The notes under the pieces were generated by a model that searched no databases, had not been told where the DNA came from, and saw only the letters and a program-made list of their open reading frames with translations. A program made the translations under genes and the position numbers. This document shows positions 38,693-46,393 of a DNA stretch of 46,393 bases, piece after piece. Origin of the DNA: Botryococcus braunii (lineage: Eukaryota > Chlorophyta > Trebouxiophyceae); assembly GCA_002005505.1 (NCBI GenBank), contig KV908731.1, positions 34,512-80,904 on the forward strand, in the 5' to 3' direction. Position 1 is the first letter of the stretch. Every line of letters starts with the position of its first letter.

Positions 38693-39931
38693 ATGTCACC
38701 GCCCTCTTCTGGGAAGTTTAAAAACCTTTCTTCGGAAGAAAGAGAATTTTTGGAAGCGTTGGAAAGCTCAGGGGAGCTGGTAGAGGACTTGATGGAGGGG
38801 GCATCTCGCGATCCGTCGCCCGCTCCGTCCACACCAAAGACAAAGAAGATCAAGTTGACCAATAAAATAAAGGAGCAGTTATTTTTGGAATTTAAGGAAA
38901 AGCTTCTTGCCGAAAGGCAAGTTGGAGGGGATGGGGTGGAGGAGACTCCTCGCCCTAGTGGACAAGTAAGAGCAACTCCTCCTTCTTTGTTTTCGGGAAA
39001 GAGGGGATCTTTTTGCTATTTTGCAAGGAAGTTGGAAGGCTATGCAAAACTAACCAATGTGCCTGCAGGAAAGTGGGTGGCCTTGGGAGTGCAATTGATG
39101 GAAGAAAGACCCACAAAAGTTTGGGACACACATGTAAGGAAACTAGAAAAGGAAGGGATACATGAGCATACATTGGAATGGAAGGATTTCAAAACTTTTA
39201 TGGTTAAAAGATATGATTCCACAGACACAGTGGCCATTGCCAGGGCAAAATTAGACAAAGTCTTTCAAGGAAATGAGACTGTCGAGAGATATATTGAAAG
39301 ATTTATGTCTCTCTTAGCAGATGTAGAGGTTGACTATCAAATAGCCATGCAAGACCAGTTACATCTTTTTACCAAGGGTCTTAATACTCCTCTCAAACTT
39401 GCATGCACTGTGAACCCTGCAACAGGCAGTCCTTTCACTGATCTGGAAGACATTTGCACTTATGTTGTTAAATATGAGGCAAGTCTCAAAAGCACATATG
39501 TGGATGCACAGGGACCCAAGAGGAAGAGGGTCTACACCCAGACACCTCAAGTGGCAGCAGGAGTGGTGGAACAACAGCCCCCTGCACCACCTTCCTTGGG
39601 TTTGGTGGGAGCACCCCCTTTTGGGTCCGGGAGAAAAATTGATTCTAGAACCTCTATTCCAAAGGATAGGGAATGCTATTTTTGTCATAAACTAGGCCAC
39701 GAGTCATGGCAGTGTGTTGCTAAAAAGCAATATCTAGCTGCCAAAGCTCAAGCTAGTGGGCACACCCCATCAAATTTTCAGCCTGGATTCTATCCGAGGC
39801 AAGGAAACAATCAACCAGTGGCAGCACCACTGCAAGGTGTTTCACCTCCCTCACACATTGGGCCTAAGGGATTTAACAAGGGAAAACATTGGAAAGGGAA
39901 AGGGAAGGGCAAGGGCCCTAAACAAGATTAG
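38693..39931 (+). CDS. Gypsy-B Gag (412 aa)
   Basis: Starts MSPPSSGKFKNLSSEEREFL at the first ATG of the frame after the PBS. It has an acidic N-terminal segment, a Lys-rich patch (KTKKIKLTNKIK), a retrotransposon Gag core (about 95-270, with KVWDTHVRKLEKEG and DKVFQGNETVERYIERFMSL), and one zinc knuckle CYFCHKLGHESWQC (near 327). The tail is Gly/Lys-rich (KGKHWKGKGKGKGPKQD) and should bind RNA. The protein is expected to form the particle. The stop TAG at 39929-39931 is followed after two bases by the ATG of the next ORF, in another frame, which suggests coupled translation. The frame is intact. Confidence 0.93.
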   Translation: MSPPSSGKFKNLSSEEREFLEALESSGELVEDLMEGASRDPSPAPSTPKTKKIKLTNKIKEQLFLEFKEKLLAERQVGGDGVEETPRPSGQVRATPPSLFSGKRGSFCYFARKLEGYAKLTNVPAGKWVALGVQLMEERPTKVWDTHVRKLEKEGIHEHTLEWKDFKTFMVKRYDSTDTVAIARAKLDKVFQGNETVERYIERFMSLLADVEVDYQIAMQDQLHLFTKGLNTPLKLACTVNPATGSPFTDLEDICTYVVKYEASLKSTYVDAQGPKRKRVYTQTPQVAAGVVEQQPPAPPSLGLVGAPPFGSGRKIDSRTSIPKDRECYFCHKLGHESWQCVAKKQYLAAKAQASGHTPSNFQPGFYPRQGNNQPVAAPLQGVSPPSHIGPKGFNKGKHWKGKGKGKGPKQD

Positions 39932-39933
39932 TC

Positions 39934-40911
39934 ATGAATGAAATTTGTTTTTCATATTTAACTTTTCTTGTTCAGAAGTCCTTGGGAAGTTGGAATACAC
40001 CTCTGATTGTTCCTGGCAAACACAAAGCTGAGACTTGTATTGAATCTTTTCTTGCTGAACGAAAAGAAAACTCACAAGTCAGTGCATGCTTTGTGATAGG
40101 CCAGAAGGTGTGGAAAAGTAGGAGTTTCTTTTTGCGGTTACGCTCTCGCGCAAACCTGAAAATTCTTGCTAGGGGCTCAAAAGGGGAATGCTTTTCTTTT
40201 CAAGGACAGCAATGTACATTTCCTTTTTCCTTTGTTTTAGCTTATGCAGCACCCAAAGCATCTTGTCAGTTGGGTTCAACGTCAAGTGCTGCACCTCTTA
40301 ACCTCACATTTCCTGTCATGGCAAGGGGACAACAATGTAAAGCTTTAATGGACACCGGGGCCACACACTCTTTTGTCCGGGAAAAAGTTTTGCAAGGTTT
40401 GAGGTATAACAAGAGGACTTCACCCGTCACACTTGCTGATGGGACAGTAACACACACAAATGGGAAAGTGGATTTGAGTGTCCGGTTTGCTCCATCTATC
40501 ATTACGAGACACTCCTTTCTTGTGTGTGACTCAATAATGGAAGGAATTGACATAATTTTGGGACAGGATTGGCTAGCACCACGACATGCTAATGTTAATG
40601 TGAGAGCTGGCAAGGCTCATATTAGACACAATAACAAATGGGTCTTGTTAAACAAACATGGAAAAGGCTTGGGAAAGAAGTTGGGATGGGGAATCAAATT
40701 AGGAAACACCAGGAAAGGGAAACGGGATCATTGGAAAACCTGCTTGTTCAATGTCATGGCCAAGGATGAACATGTTGGTTGGGATGAACAGGAAGAGATG
40801 CCACCTTTGGTGGATATGGACGACCCCTCGACGGGTCATCCGGGACTTCCTTACACAACTCTGCGCCGGGGGATACCTCGGGCACGGCCCCGGATATGGA
40901 GAGTTGCCTAG
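39934..40911 (+). CDS. Gypsy-B protease ORF (325 aa)
   Basis: The N-terminal 110 residues are not recognised. From about 125 the frame shows a retropepsin: KALMDTGATHSFVREKVL with the DTGA active site near 139, then VTLADGT and GIDIILGQDWLA. The Lys-rich tail (KHGKGLGKKLGWGIKLGNTRKGK) is unusual. It begins 2 nt after the gag stop in the -1 frame relative to gag and overlaps the next ORF by 161 nt in another frame. Whether it is made by reinitiation, by frameshifting, or is an in-vivo gag-pol fusion broken by an indel cannot be told. A purine-only stretch just beyond its stop (40914-40974) is a likely indel site. Confidence 0.82.
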   Translation: MNEICFSYLTFLVQKSLGSWNTPLIVPGKHKAETCIESFLAERKENSQVSACFVIGQKVWKSRSFFLRLRSRANLKILARGSKGECFSFQGQQCTFPFSFVLAYAAPKASCQLGSTSSAAPLNLTFPVMARGQQCKALMDTGATHSFVREKVLQGLRYNKRTSPVTLADGTVTHTNGKVDLSVRFAPSIITRHSFLVCDSIMEGIDIILGQDWLAPRHANVNVRAGKAHIRHNNKWVLLNKHGKGLGKKLGWGIKLGNTRKGKRDHWKTCLFNVMAKDEHVGWDEQEEMPPLVDMDDPSTGHPGLPYTTLRRGIPRARPRIWRVA

Positions 40912-43900
40912 AAGTGGAGAAGGAAGTGGAAGAGGAAGAGGAAAGGGAGAGGAAAAGGAAGAGGAAGAGGGAGAATCCGAGGTCACCACGGATAAGCCTT
41001 CGGACCCTCTAGAGGAAATTTGTGCTAAAAAGCCTGAGCGGCTAGCACACTTGCTCCGGGAGTACAAGGACATTTTTCCAAATGGGCTACCAGGACTACC
41101 CCCACACCGACAAGTCTATCACACTATTAATGTGCAGGAAGGAATAACTCCTCCAAACCGTCCTGCTTACCGCTTGTCCGTGGAAGAAACTGAGGAATGT
41201 GAGCGAACTGTGGATGAACTACTTTCTAAGGGACACATACGCCCCTCATGTTCACCATATGCTTCACCGGTCTTGCTTGTGAGGAAGAAGGAGGGCACAT
41301 ACCGAATGGTTATAGACTACAGGGCATTAAATAAAATCACCATTCATGATAGGTACCCTCTCCCTCGCATAGACGACTTGCTTGATAAACTTAAAGGTGC
41401 TAAGATTTTCTCAAGTCTGGACCTCCTCAGTGGTTATCATCAAGTAAGGCTAAAGGAGGAAGACATTCCTAAAACAGCGTTTCGTACACCCTTTGGGCTG
41501 TATGAGTTCTTAGTGCTTCCTTTTGGACTCACCAACGCCCCCGCTACCTTTCAACGCCTAATGAATGAAATCTTTCATGATTTCATAAGGGAAGGGTTTG
41601 TGGTAGTGTACCTTGACGATGTTCTAATTTTCAGTCGGGATGAAGAGGAGCATTATGCTCATCTTCGGAAGGTGTTCCAACGCCTTCGGGAAAAGGAATT
41701 GTTTGCAAAACTTGCCAAATGTGAATTCTTATGCTCAGAACTCAAATACCTCGGGCATATCATTGGCAAGGATGGACTGAAAGTGGACCCCCAAAAGGTG
41801 GAGGTAGTCAAGGATTGGCCCACACCCCAAAACGTCACCGACGTGCGTAGATTTTTGGGGCTTGCAAATTATTTTCGAAAATTTATTCAGGGGTTCAGCT
41901 CACTTGCTGCACCTTTGACTAAACTGTCCAGTAGCAAAAGTTCTTGGACTTGGGGAAAGGAGCAAGATGAGGCCCTTGCGGCTCTCAAGGATGCATTAAT
42001 ACAGGCACCCATACTATCACTGCCAGACCTTCGTAAACCCTTCCAGGTAATTTGTGATGCGAGTGATTTTGGGGTTGGCGCTGTACTATTGCAGGAAGGT
42101 CGAGTCATTGCTTATTACAGTAAGAAGCTCAATAGTGCAGAAAGGAACTATTCTGCAACTGAGAGGGAGTTACTTGCTGTAGTGTATGCCTTGACGGAAT
42201 GGAGATGTTATGTCCTAGGGAAACAAGTCACTGTCACCACAGACCATAAGTGTAACACTTTTCTTCAGCAACAGGTTGGTTTAAGCCCTCGGAGGGCACG
42301 GTGGGCTGAGAAGTTGCAGGAGTTCAACATTCTTTGGGTTTGGGAGCCTGGAAAGACTAACGTTGCGGATGCGTTGTCCAGGAACCCAGTCCTCCAGGGA
42401 CAGCTCCAGGGACAACAGCAGCGCAACGTCTCCACGGAGCCCAACCCCGGGAAGGGGACCAATGCAACCTCGATGGATGGGGACGGGAGGGCCCGCTCGG
42501 GCTCCATCACCCTCGGGTCTGACGGGTGTGACACCTTCTTGGAATTGTTGAAGGGTGCTTACGCACATGATTCGTGGTTGGGAACAAGGGCAAATAGGAG
42601 AAAAGTTCACTTTACGGACGGGGTTTGGGAATTTGGAAGGGAGGGAAGAAAATATGTGCCTGCATTTTATGAAGTCCGGGATAAGGAAGGTCCAGTTGCT
42701 AGGAATCTGCGGCAGGACATATTGAAAGCTTTGCATGAACCTCCTTCTGTTGGTCATCCAGGCTTTGCGAAGATGTATGATCTAGTGAAGCGGGACTGGT
42801 GGTGGCCGGGAATGGCGGAGGATGTGCGGGAGTATGTGAAGTATTGTGATTCATGCCAGCGGGTGAAGGCCTCAAACCAGTTACCCGCAGGACTCTTACA
42901 CCCTTTACAAATCCCCACAAGGAAATGGCAAAGCATCTCAATGGATTTCATCACGGGACTGCCTAAAAGCAAACACGGGCATAACGCAATATGGGTAGTG
43001 GTTGACAGGTTGAGCAAATGTGCCCACTTTGCCCCTACCACTACCAATGCAGATGCTTATGAAGTTGCTGTTCTGATGAGGGATAAAGTATGGAAGTATC
43101 ACGGTTTCCCTGAAGAAATTGTTTCGGACCGAGATCCTCGGTTTGTGAATAATTTCATGAACACACTTCTAAGTCTGACGGGGTGCAAGCCGGCTCGAAC
43201 TACGGCATATCATCCTCAGTCAGATGGTCAAACGGAACGGGTGAATAGGATCTTGGAAGATTTTTTGAAACACTATGTCAAGGATAACCCAAGGGAGTGG
43301 GAGGATTACCTTTCAGTGGCGGAATTTGCCTACAACAACTCTTGGCAAACTTCCCTAAACTCCACACCCTTCAGGTTAACATATGGGCAAGATCCAAATA
43401 TACCGTTTGCGGTGGGACACATGGAGGGCACTAAGGTGGATAGGGCTGATCTCTTCATGAGAAAAATGCAAGACAAAATCACCCTTGCAAGGAAGTGTTT
43501 GCGTGCAGCTCAAGACCGTCAGACGGCCTATGCCAACCGGCATAGGAGGGAGGCCATCTACCAGGAAGGGGACTATGTCCTCCTTTCAACCCGTGCGGCC
43601 CCCACGCTAACTTCAAACAGATTCAGCAAGCTGCAACCCAGGCACGTGGGACCCTTCAGGGTCATGGCGGTCACGCCCGACAACGTTAACTTCGTCACAC
43701 TGGATCTTCCGGACCGGCTGGACATCCACCCCCGCATAAATGTCTGCTATTTGAAGCCATACTGGACACGTGAGGAGGCGCAGTCGCGTGGATACTGCCC
43801 CCCAAAAGTCATCACCAAAGCGGATGGCACCACTCACCTGGAGTGGGTAGTGGATGCACTAGTCGATCACCGGCTGTTGCACGACAAGGATGGGTTCTCC

Positions 43901-44092
43901 TACCATTTTGAGGATGGCACACCCTTTCTCGAGTACCTTGTAAAGTGGGCAGGCCATGGGGCCACAGAGGACTCATGGGAATCTCAGGAGGCATTCGAGA
44001 CCCATCCCGGGCTGGTTAATACCTATCATAGACTCCAGGGGCTCGCCCCGCCCATTTGGGACCAGGTGGCGCTGCGCGACACCTTCCCTTGA
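40751..44092 (+). CDS. Gypsy-B Pol: RT-RNase H-integrase-chromodomain (1113 aa)
   Basis: Approximate residues from the ATG at 40751: RT with VYLDDVLIFS (287); RNase H with CDASDFGVGA (434) and TTDHKCNTF (496); integrase zinc-binding HEPPSVGHPGFAKM...CDSC (656-703); DD35E core with D in SMDFITGLP (731), D in SDRDPRF (792) and E in GQTERVNRI (828); and a chromodomain (about 1020-1080) with VDALVDHR and FLEYLVKWAGHGATEDSWE. Chromodomains in this position guide integration toward marked chromatin in chromoviruses. The cage Trp (KW) is present, but the usual first and third aromatic positions appear to be Val and His, so methyl-lysine binding is uncertain. The first 70 or so codons overlap the protease ORF and a Glu/Gly/Arg-rich purine tract and may not be the true N-terminus. 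All catalytic residues are intact. Confidence 0.95.
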   Translation: MSWPRMNMLVGMNRKRCHLWWIWTTPRRVIRDFLTQLCAGGYLGHGPGYGELPRSGEGSGRGRGKGEEKEEEEGESEVTTDKPSDPLEEICAKKPERLAHLLREYKDIFPNGLPGLPPHRQVYHTINVQEGITPPNRPAYRLSVEETEECERTVDELLSKGHIRPSCSPYASPVLLVRKKEGTYRMVIDYRALNKITIHDRYPLPRIDDLLDKLKGAKIFSSLDLLSGYHQVRLKEEDIPKTAFRTPFGLYEFLVLPFGLTNAPATFQRLMNEIFHDFIREGFVVVYLDDVLIFSRDEEEHYAHLRKVFQRLREKELFAKLAKCEFLCSELKYLGHIIGKDGLKVDPQKVEVVKDWPTPQNVTDVRRFLGLANYFRKFIQGFSSLAAPLTKLSSSKSSWTWGKEQDEALAALKDALIQAPILSLPDLRKPFQVICDASDFGVGAVLLQEGRVIAYYSKKLNSAERNYSATERELLAVVYALTEWRCYVLGKQVTVTTDHKCNTFLQQQVGLSPRRARWAEKLQEFNILWVWEPGKTNVADALSRNPVLQGQLQGQQQRNVSTEPNPGKGTNATSMDGDGRARSGSITLGSDGCDTFLELLKGAYAHDSWLGTRANRRKVHFTDGVWEFGREGRKYVPAFYEVRDKEGPVARNLRQDILKALHEPPSVGHPGFAKMYDLVKRDWWWPGMAEDVREYVKYCDSCQRVKASNQLPAGLLHPLQIPTRKWQSISMDFITGLPKSKHGHNAIWVVVDRLSKCAHFAPTTTNADAYEVAVLMRDKVWKYHGFPEEIVSDRDPRFVNNFMNTLLSLTGCKPARTTAYHPQSDGQTERVNRILEDFLKHYVKDNPREWEDYLSVAEFAYNNSWQTSLNSTPFRLTYGQDPNIPFAVGHMEGTKVDRADLFMRKMQDKITLARKCLRAAQDRQTAYANRHRREAIYQEGDYVLLSTRAAPTLTSNRFSKLQPRHVGPFRVMAVTPDNVNFVTLDLPDRLDIHPRINVCYLKPYWTREEAQSRGYCPPKVITKADGTTHLEWVVDALVDHRLLHDKDGFSYHFEDGTPFLEYLVKWAGHGATEDSWESQEAFETHPGLVNTYHRLQGLAPPIWDQVALRDTFP

Positions 44093-44803
44093 ACGGGCCC
44101 CTCCGGACGGTTGTCCCCCTCATTCCACTTGTGGAGTTCCCACCTGGTGTCTGGGAATACATGGGACGGGACCTATGGTAGGGACTGTATATCTTGTGTA
44201 CTTTGGGACAAGGGACGGGGTAGGTTGCCTACCTCGGTATGTGTGGCATGAGGCCTCATACCGCTTCGATGCATTGAACTCGGGGTTCTGCATTCAGGGA
44301 TGGGAATTGAAGTACACATGGCGCGCAACCGCAGTCTGCTTAACTAGCACTTGGGACGTGGGCTTGAAGTACAGAAGTGACTTGGAACCCTTGGCTATGG
44401 GCTACTTGGAACCCTTGGATATGGACTACTTGGCATCTTGGGATGGATTTCTTTCTATGTACTATATGTGTACCTTATGTGTACAGTATGTGTACAGTAT
44501 GGACAATGTATCATAAAGAAACTGTGTTGTATGGATAGCCACTTTAGGAAGCATTGTGGACTGAGCTACACCTGTGTCATATTTATCTTGTTCGGATTGT
44601 TTATCGGTTGTGTCACAAGCATTGTATTGTTTAATAAATAATAAATAGGGATGTGTCAATAAAGGCGGACTTGGATAGTTCGAAAGGAATAAGGCGAACG
44701 TTCGTCGTAGTTCGCCGTAATTTATCGTAATTTATCGTAATTATAGTACCGTGTCGTATCGTATCGTACAGTATTGTACTTAGGACTAAAATAAAGCACA
44801 CCT

Positions 44804-44834
<31 letters not shown>

Positions 44835-45014
44835 AATGGACGCTTTAGTCAATTGCTTGGGATGATAGGGAATAACTTGGAGGCGGGACCCTAATGTAAC
44901 CATTCGGCAAGGGTCTAACGGCGCTGGTGGATGGGCCGTTCGGTGACGACCATTCCCTTATAATTGTGGTCTACTGTATGTGTGTATGTGGCTGCATGAG
45001 GACATGCAGGAATT
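44093..45014 (+). other. Gypsy-B 3' untranslated region with internal poly(A)
   Basis: No domain-bearing frame. It contains CTTGGAACCCTTGG tandem copies (44380-44425), TTATCGTAA and TCGTATCGTA short repeats (44710-44770), AATAAATAAATT, and a run of about 21 A (44816-44836), well before the LTR. Confidence 0.7.
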
Positions 45015-45024
45015 AAGGGGGGGA
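45015..45024 (+). promoter_or_regulatory. Gypsy-B polypurine tract
   Basis: AAGGGGGGGA, 3 nt before the 3' LTR. Confidence 0.85.
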
Positions 45025-45027
45025 TGA

Positions 45028-45495
45028 TGTGATGGAATGTAGGGATTTCCCGGCATTTCTGGACATTTCCCTTACCCCTAGCCTAGGCGCACATGTGGCG
45101 CACATGTCGTACGAGCAACGCGAGTACGCACGTGCCTAGCGTCTAGCCTTGGCTTCCTAGCCGTCGAATTCCATTGGATAGTTATGGACGTTACTCTCAT
45201 AGTAGGATTCTAGATATTTTCTAGATACTATTGTAGAGGTTTGGTGGACTAGTGCGCTACCATTGGAGGAACGTGAACACACGATCACGAACCACGGGAA
45301 GGAACGGATAGAGACGTAAGCCACGGGAAGACACGCACTCAGGTAATTTGGAGCTTAGTAGACACAAGTAGGGAGTGGAAGCTCCGTGAGTGGGGTTACT
45401 TGTAATTGGAAAGAGCGTCCAACTTGTCGCATCCGGCTGTCTCTCTCTCTCTCTCACAACTTGGAAATTCTCCCTAACTTGTGCATTCTACGACA
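45028..45495 (+). repeat. Gypsy-B 3' LTR
   Basis: 468 bp. Compared base by base with the 5' LTR it shows ten single-base deletions, each shortening a run of two or more identical bases, and no substitution. Confidence 0.96.
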
Positions 45496-46393
45496 AAGTT
45501 GTCATCCTGACATCAATTAGGACCTGAACGTCCACCCCTTGGCCATACCACGGTAGCCCCCTGGTACGTTGTCACCTCCCGCCCCTCATAATGTTGCTCA
45601 TCAGACCTAGGCGTTTATGCCTGCGAACGCCGACTTCCACTATCATTCCACTGACCCATCATGCTAACTCAATCTTGTTGTTAATCCAATTAGTATTTAA
45701 TTTCAGTGGAGGTCACATGTACTAAATTGTAATTTTTATTGATTTTCATTTTAACTTCGACAGTATGTCTCTTTCAGAAATGGAATAAGCTCCATCGGTA
45801 GATTCACCAAGAGTCCATGAGCCATCCCATGTAACTTCTCGAGCTTAGCCGTGAGAGCTTGTGCATCTTCATATGAGAATGCAAATTGCTTCCGTAAGGC
45901 ATCATGCATTTCCACATAAGTTGGGACTCTATTAAGACTTGCTTGCAATGCATCAATTGCAATACGGGCATCACCCTCAAGCTTGCTTTTCAACAGTAAG
46001 CCCCATTCATTTCCAGGAGTAGGCAAGGTCCTCCCCGATAACAAACGTAATGCTGATTCAAAATCTGCCAGAAAATTTGAGACACGTGGACCAGTACGCT
46101 TGCATTATAATTTTGCAAGGCTTGAATATCCTTAAAGCCTAGGGTCTTGCCGCTGGCCTTTACCTCGATAATACTCCGGGACAGGATCATCTACCCGGGT
46201 TCTTGATCACCAGGACACGTGCTGGGTCAAACGGCCACCTGGGCCACCACCCCCACGTCTTGGGTTATTATGATTATTACCTGGACCATCATCATCTTAT
46301 TATCATCACCATCATCATCACCATCAGGGGGTCCATGATTATTGCCCCTGGGCCCCACTTTGCTTGAGATCCATTGAGGGGAGCATATTTGAT
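45496..46393 (-). pseudogene. Gypsy-A gag relic
   Basis: The minus-strand frame 45751-46044 carries LEGDARIAIDALQASL and YVEMHDALRKQFAF, typical of the Ty3/gypsy Gag core. A Gly/Arg/Gln-rich tail follows in broken frames to 45496, where Gypsy-B is inserted and beyond which the Gag end continues at 38096. The upstream part (46045-46393) is low in complexity (Asp/Gly and Asn/His-coding repeats such as ATCATCATC) and shifts frame near 46050. The start of the gene and the 5' LTR are beyond the window. It is not functional. Confidence 0.75.

Larger units (their letters stand above)
38097..45495 (+). mobile_element. Gypsy-B: chromodomain Ty3/gypsy retrotransposon (chromovirus type)
   Basis: 7.4 kb on the plus strand: 5' LTR (38097-38574), PBS, gag, protease ORF, RT-RNase H-integrase-chromodomain ORF, a 3' UTR of 0.9 kb, PPT and 3' LTR (45028-45495). 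It is inserted in the gag C-terminal region of Gypsy-A: the Gly/Arg-rich frame on the minus strand continues on the far side of the element at 45496. LTRs differ only by run-length indels, so the insertion is recent. Confidence 0.95.

Overview
The window looks like nuclear DNA of a green-lineage eukaryote, probably an alga. Its left end carries the last three exons of a plant-type monodehydroascorbate reductase (MDHAR), split by introns full of microsatellites. The rest is repeats and LTR retrotransposons. Nothing bacterial was seen (no operons or bacterial promoters), and no tRNA, rRNA or CRISPR array was recognised. Species cannot be decided from the sequence.

Layout. 1-3208: MDHAR 3' half in three phase-0 exons, with (AG)n, (CT)n, (GT)n and minisatellites in the introns. 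3209-12660: gene-poor DNA with several minisatellites, an imperfect inverted duplication of about 0.6 kb (7141-7755 / 8155-8828) whose arms include the bordering GT/CA tract, and an AT-rich island (9591-10555). 13143-20282: a structurally perfect Ty1/copia element on the minus strand (Copia-1), with a 5-bp target duplication, two 691-bp LTRs that read as identical, an internal-initiator-tRNA primer site, a polypurine tract, a 90-aa first ORF and an intact 1800-aa polyprotein. It sits inside a degenerate satellite that recurs at 23021-23640. 20288-23943: satellite, minisatellites and an LTR-like segment.

23944-46393: a nest of Ty3/gypsy elements. The oldest, Gypsy-A (minus), is in three pieces: a gag relic at 45496-46393, protease/RT/RNase H/integrase at 34471-38096 with two premature stops, and a missing 3' end. 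Its gag is split by Gypsy-B (plus, 38097-45495), a young chromodomain element with 478/468-bp LTRs. Its integrase C-terminus is cut by Gypsy-C (minus, 23944-34470). Gypsy-C has 1.34-kb LTRs, a 441-bp repeat array in its leader, and a 1621-aa polyprotein with a Dam-like adenine-methyltransferase domain between protease and RT and a PHD-like finger after RNase H, but no recognisable integrase.

The strongest candidate for something undescribed is the 90-aa ORF1 of Copia-1 (19251-19523). Its N-terminus contains RTKQTARKTT, which differs from residues 2-11 of histone H3 (RTKQTARKST) at one position. ORF1 overlaps the gag-pol start by ATGA. With the chromodomain of Gypsy-B and the PHD-like and Dam-like modules of Gypsy-C, three unrelated elements here each carry a chromatin- or DNA-modification-related module. 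The sequence reading is direct; all functional consequences are inference.
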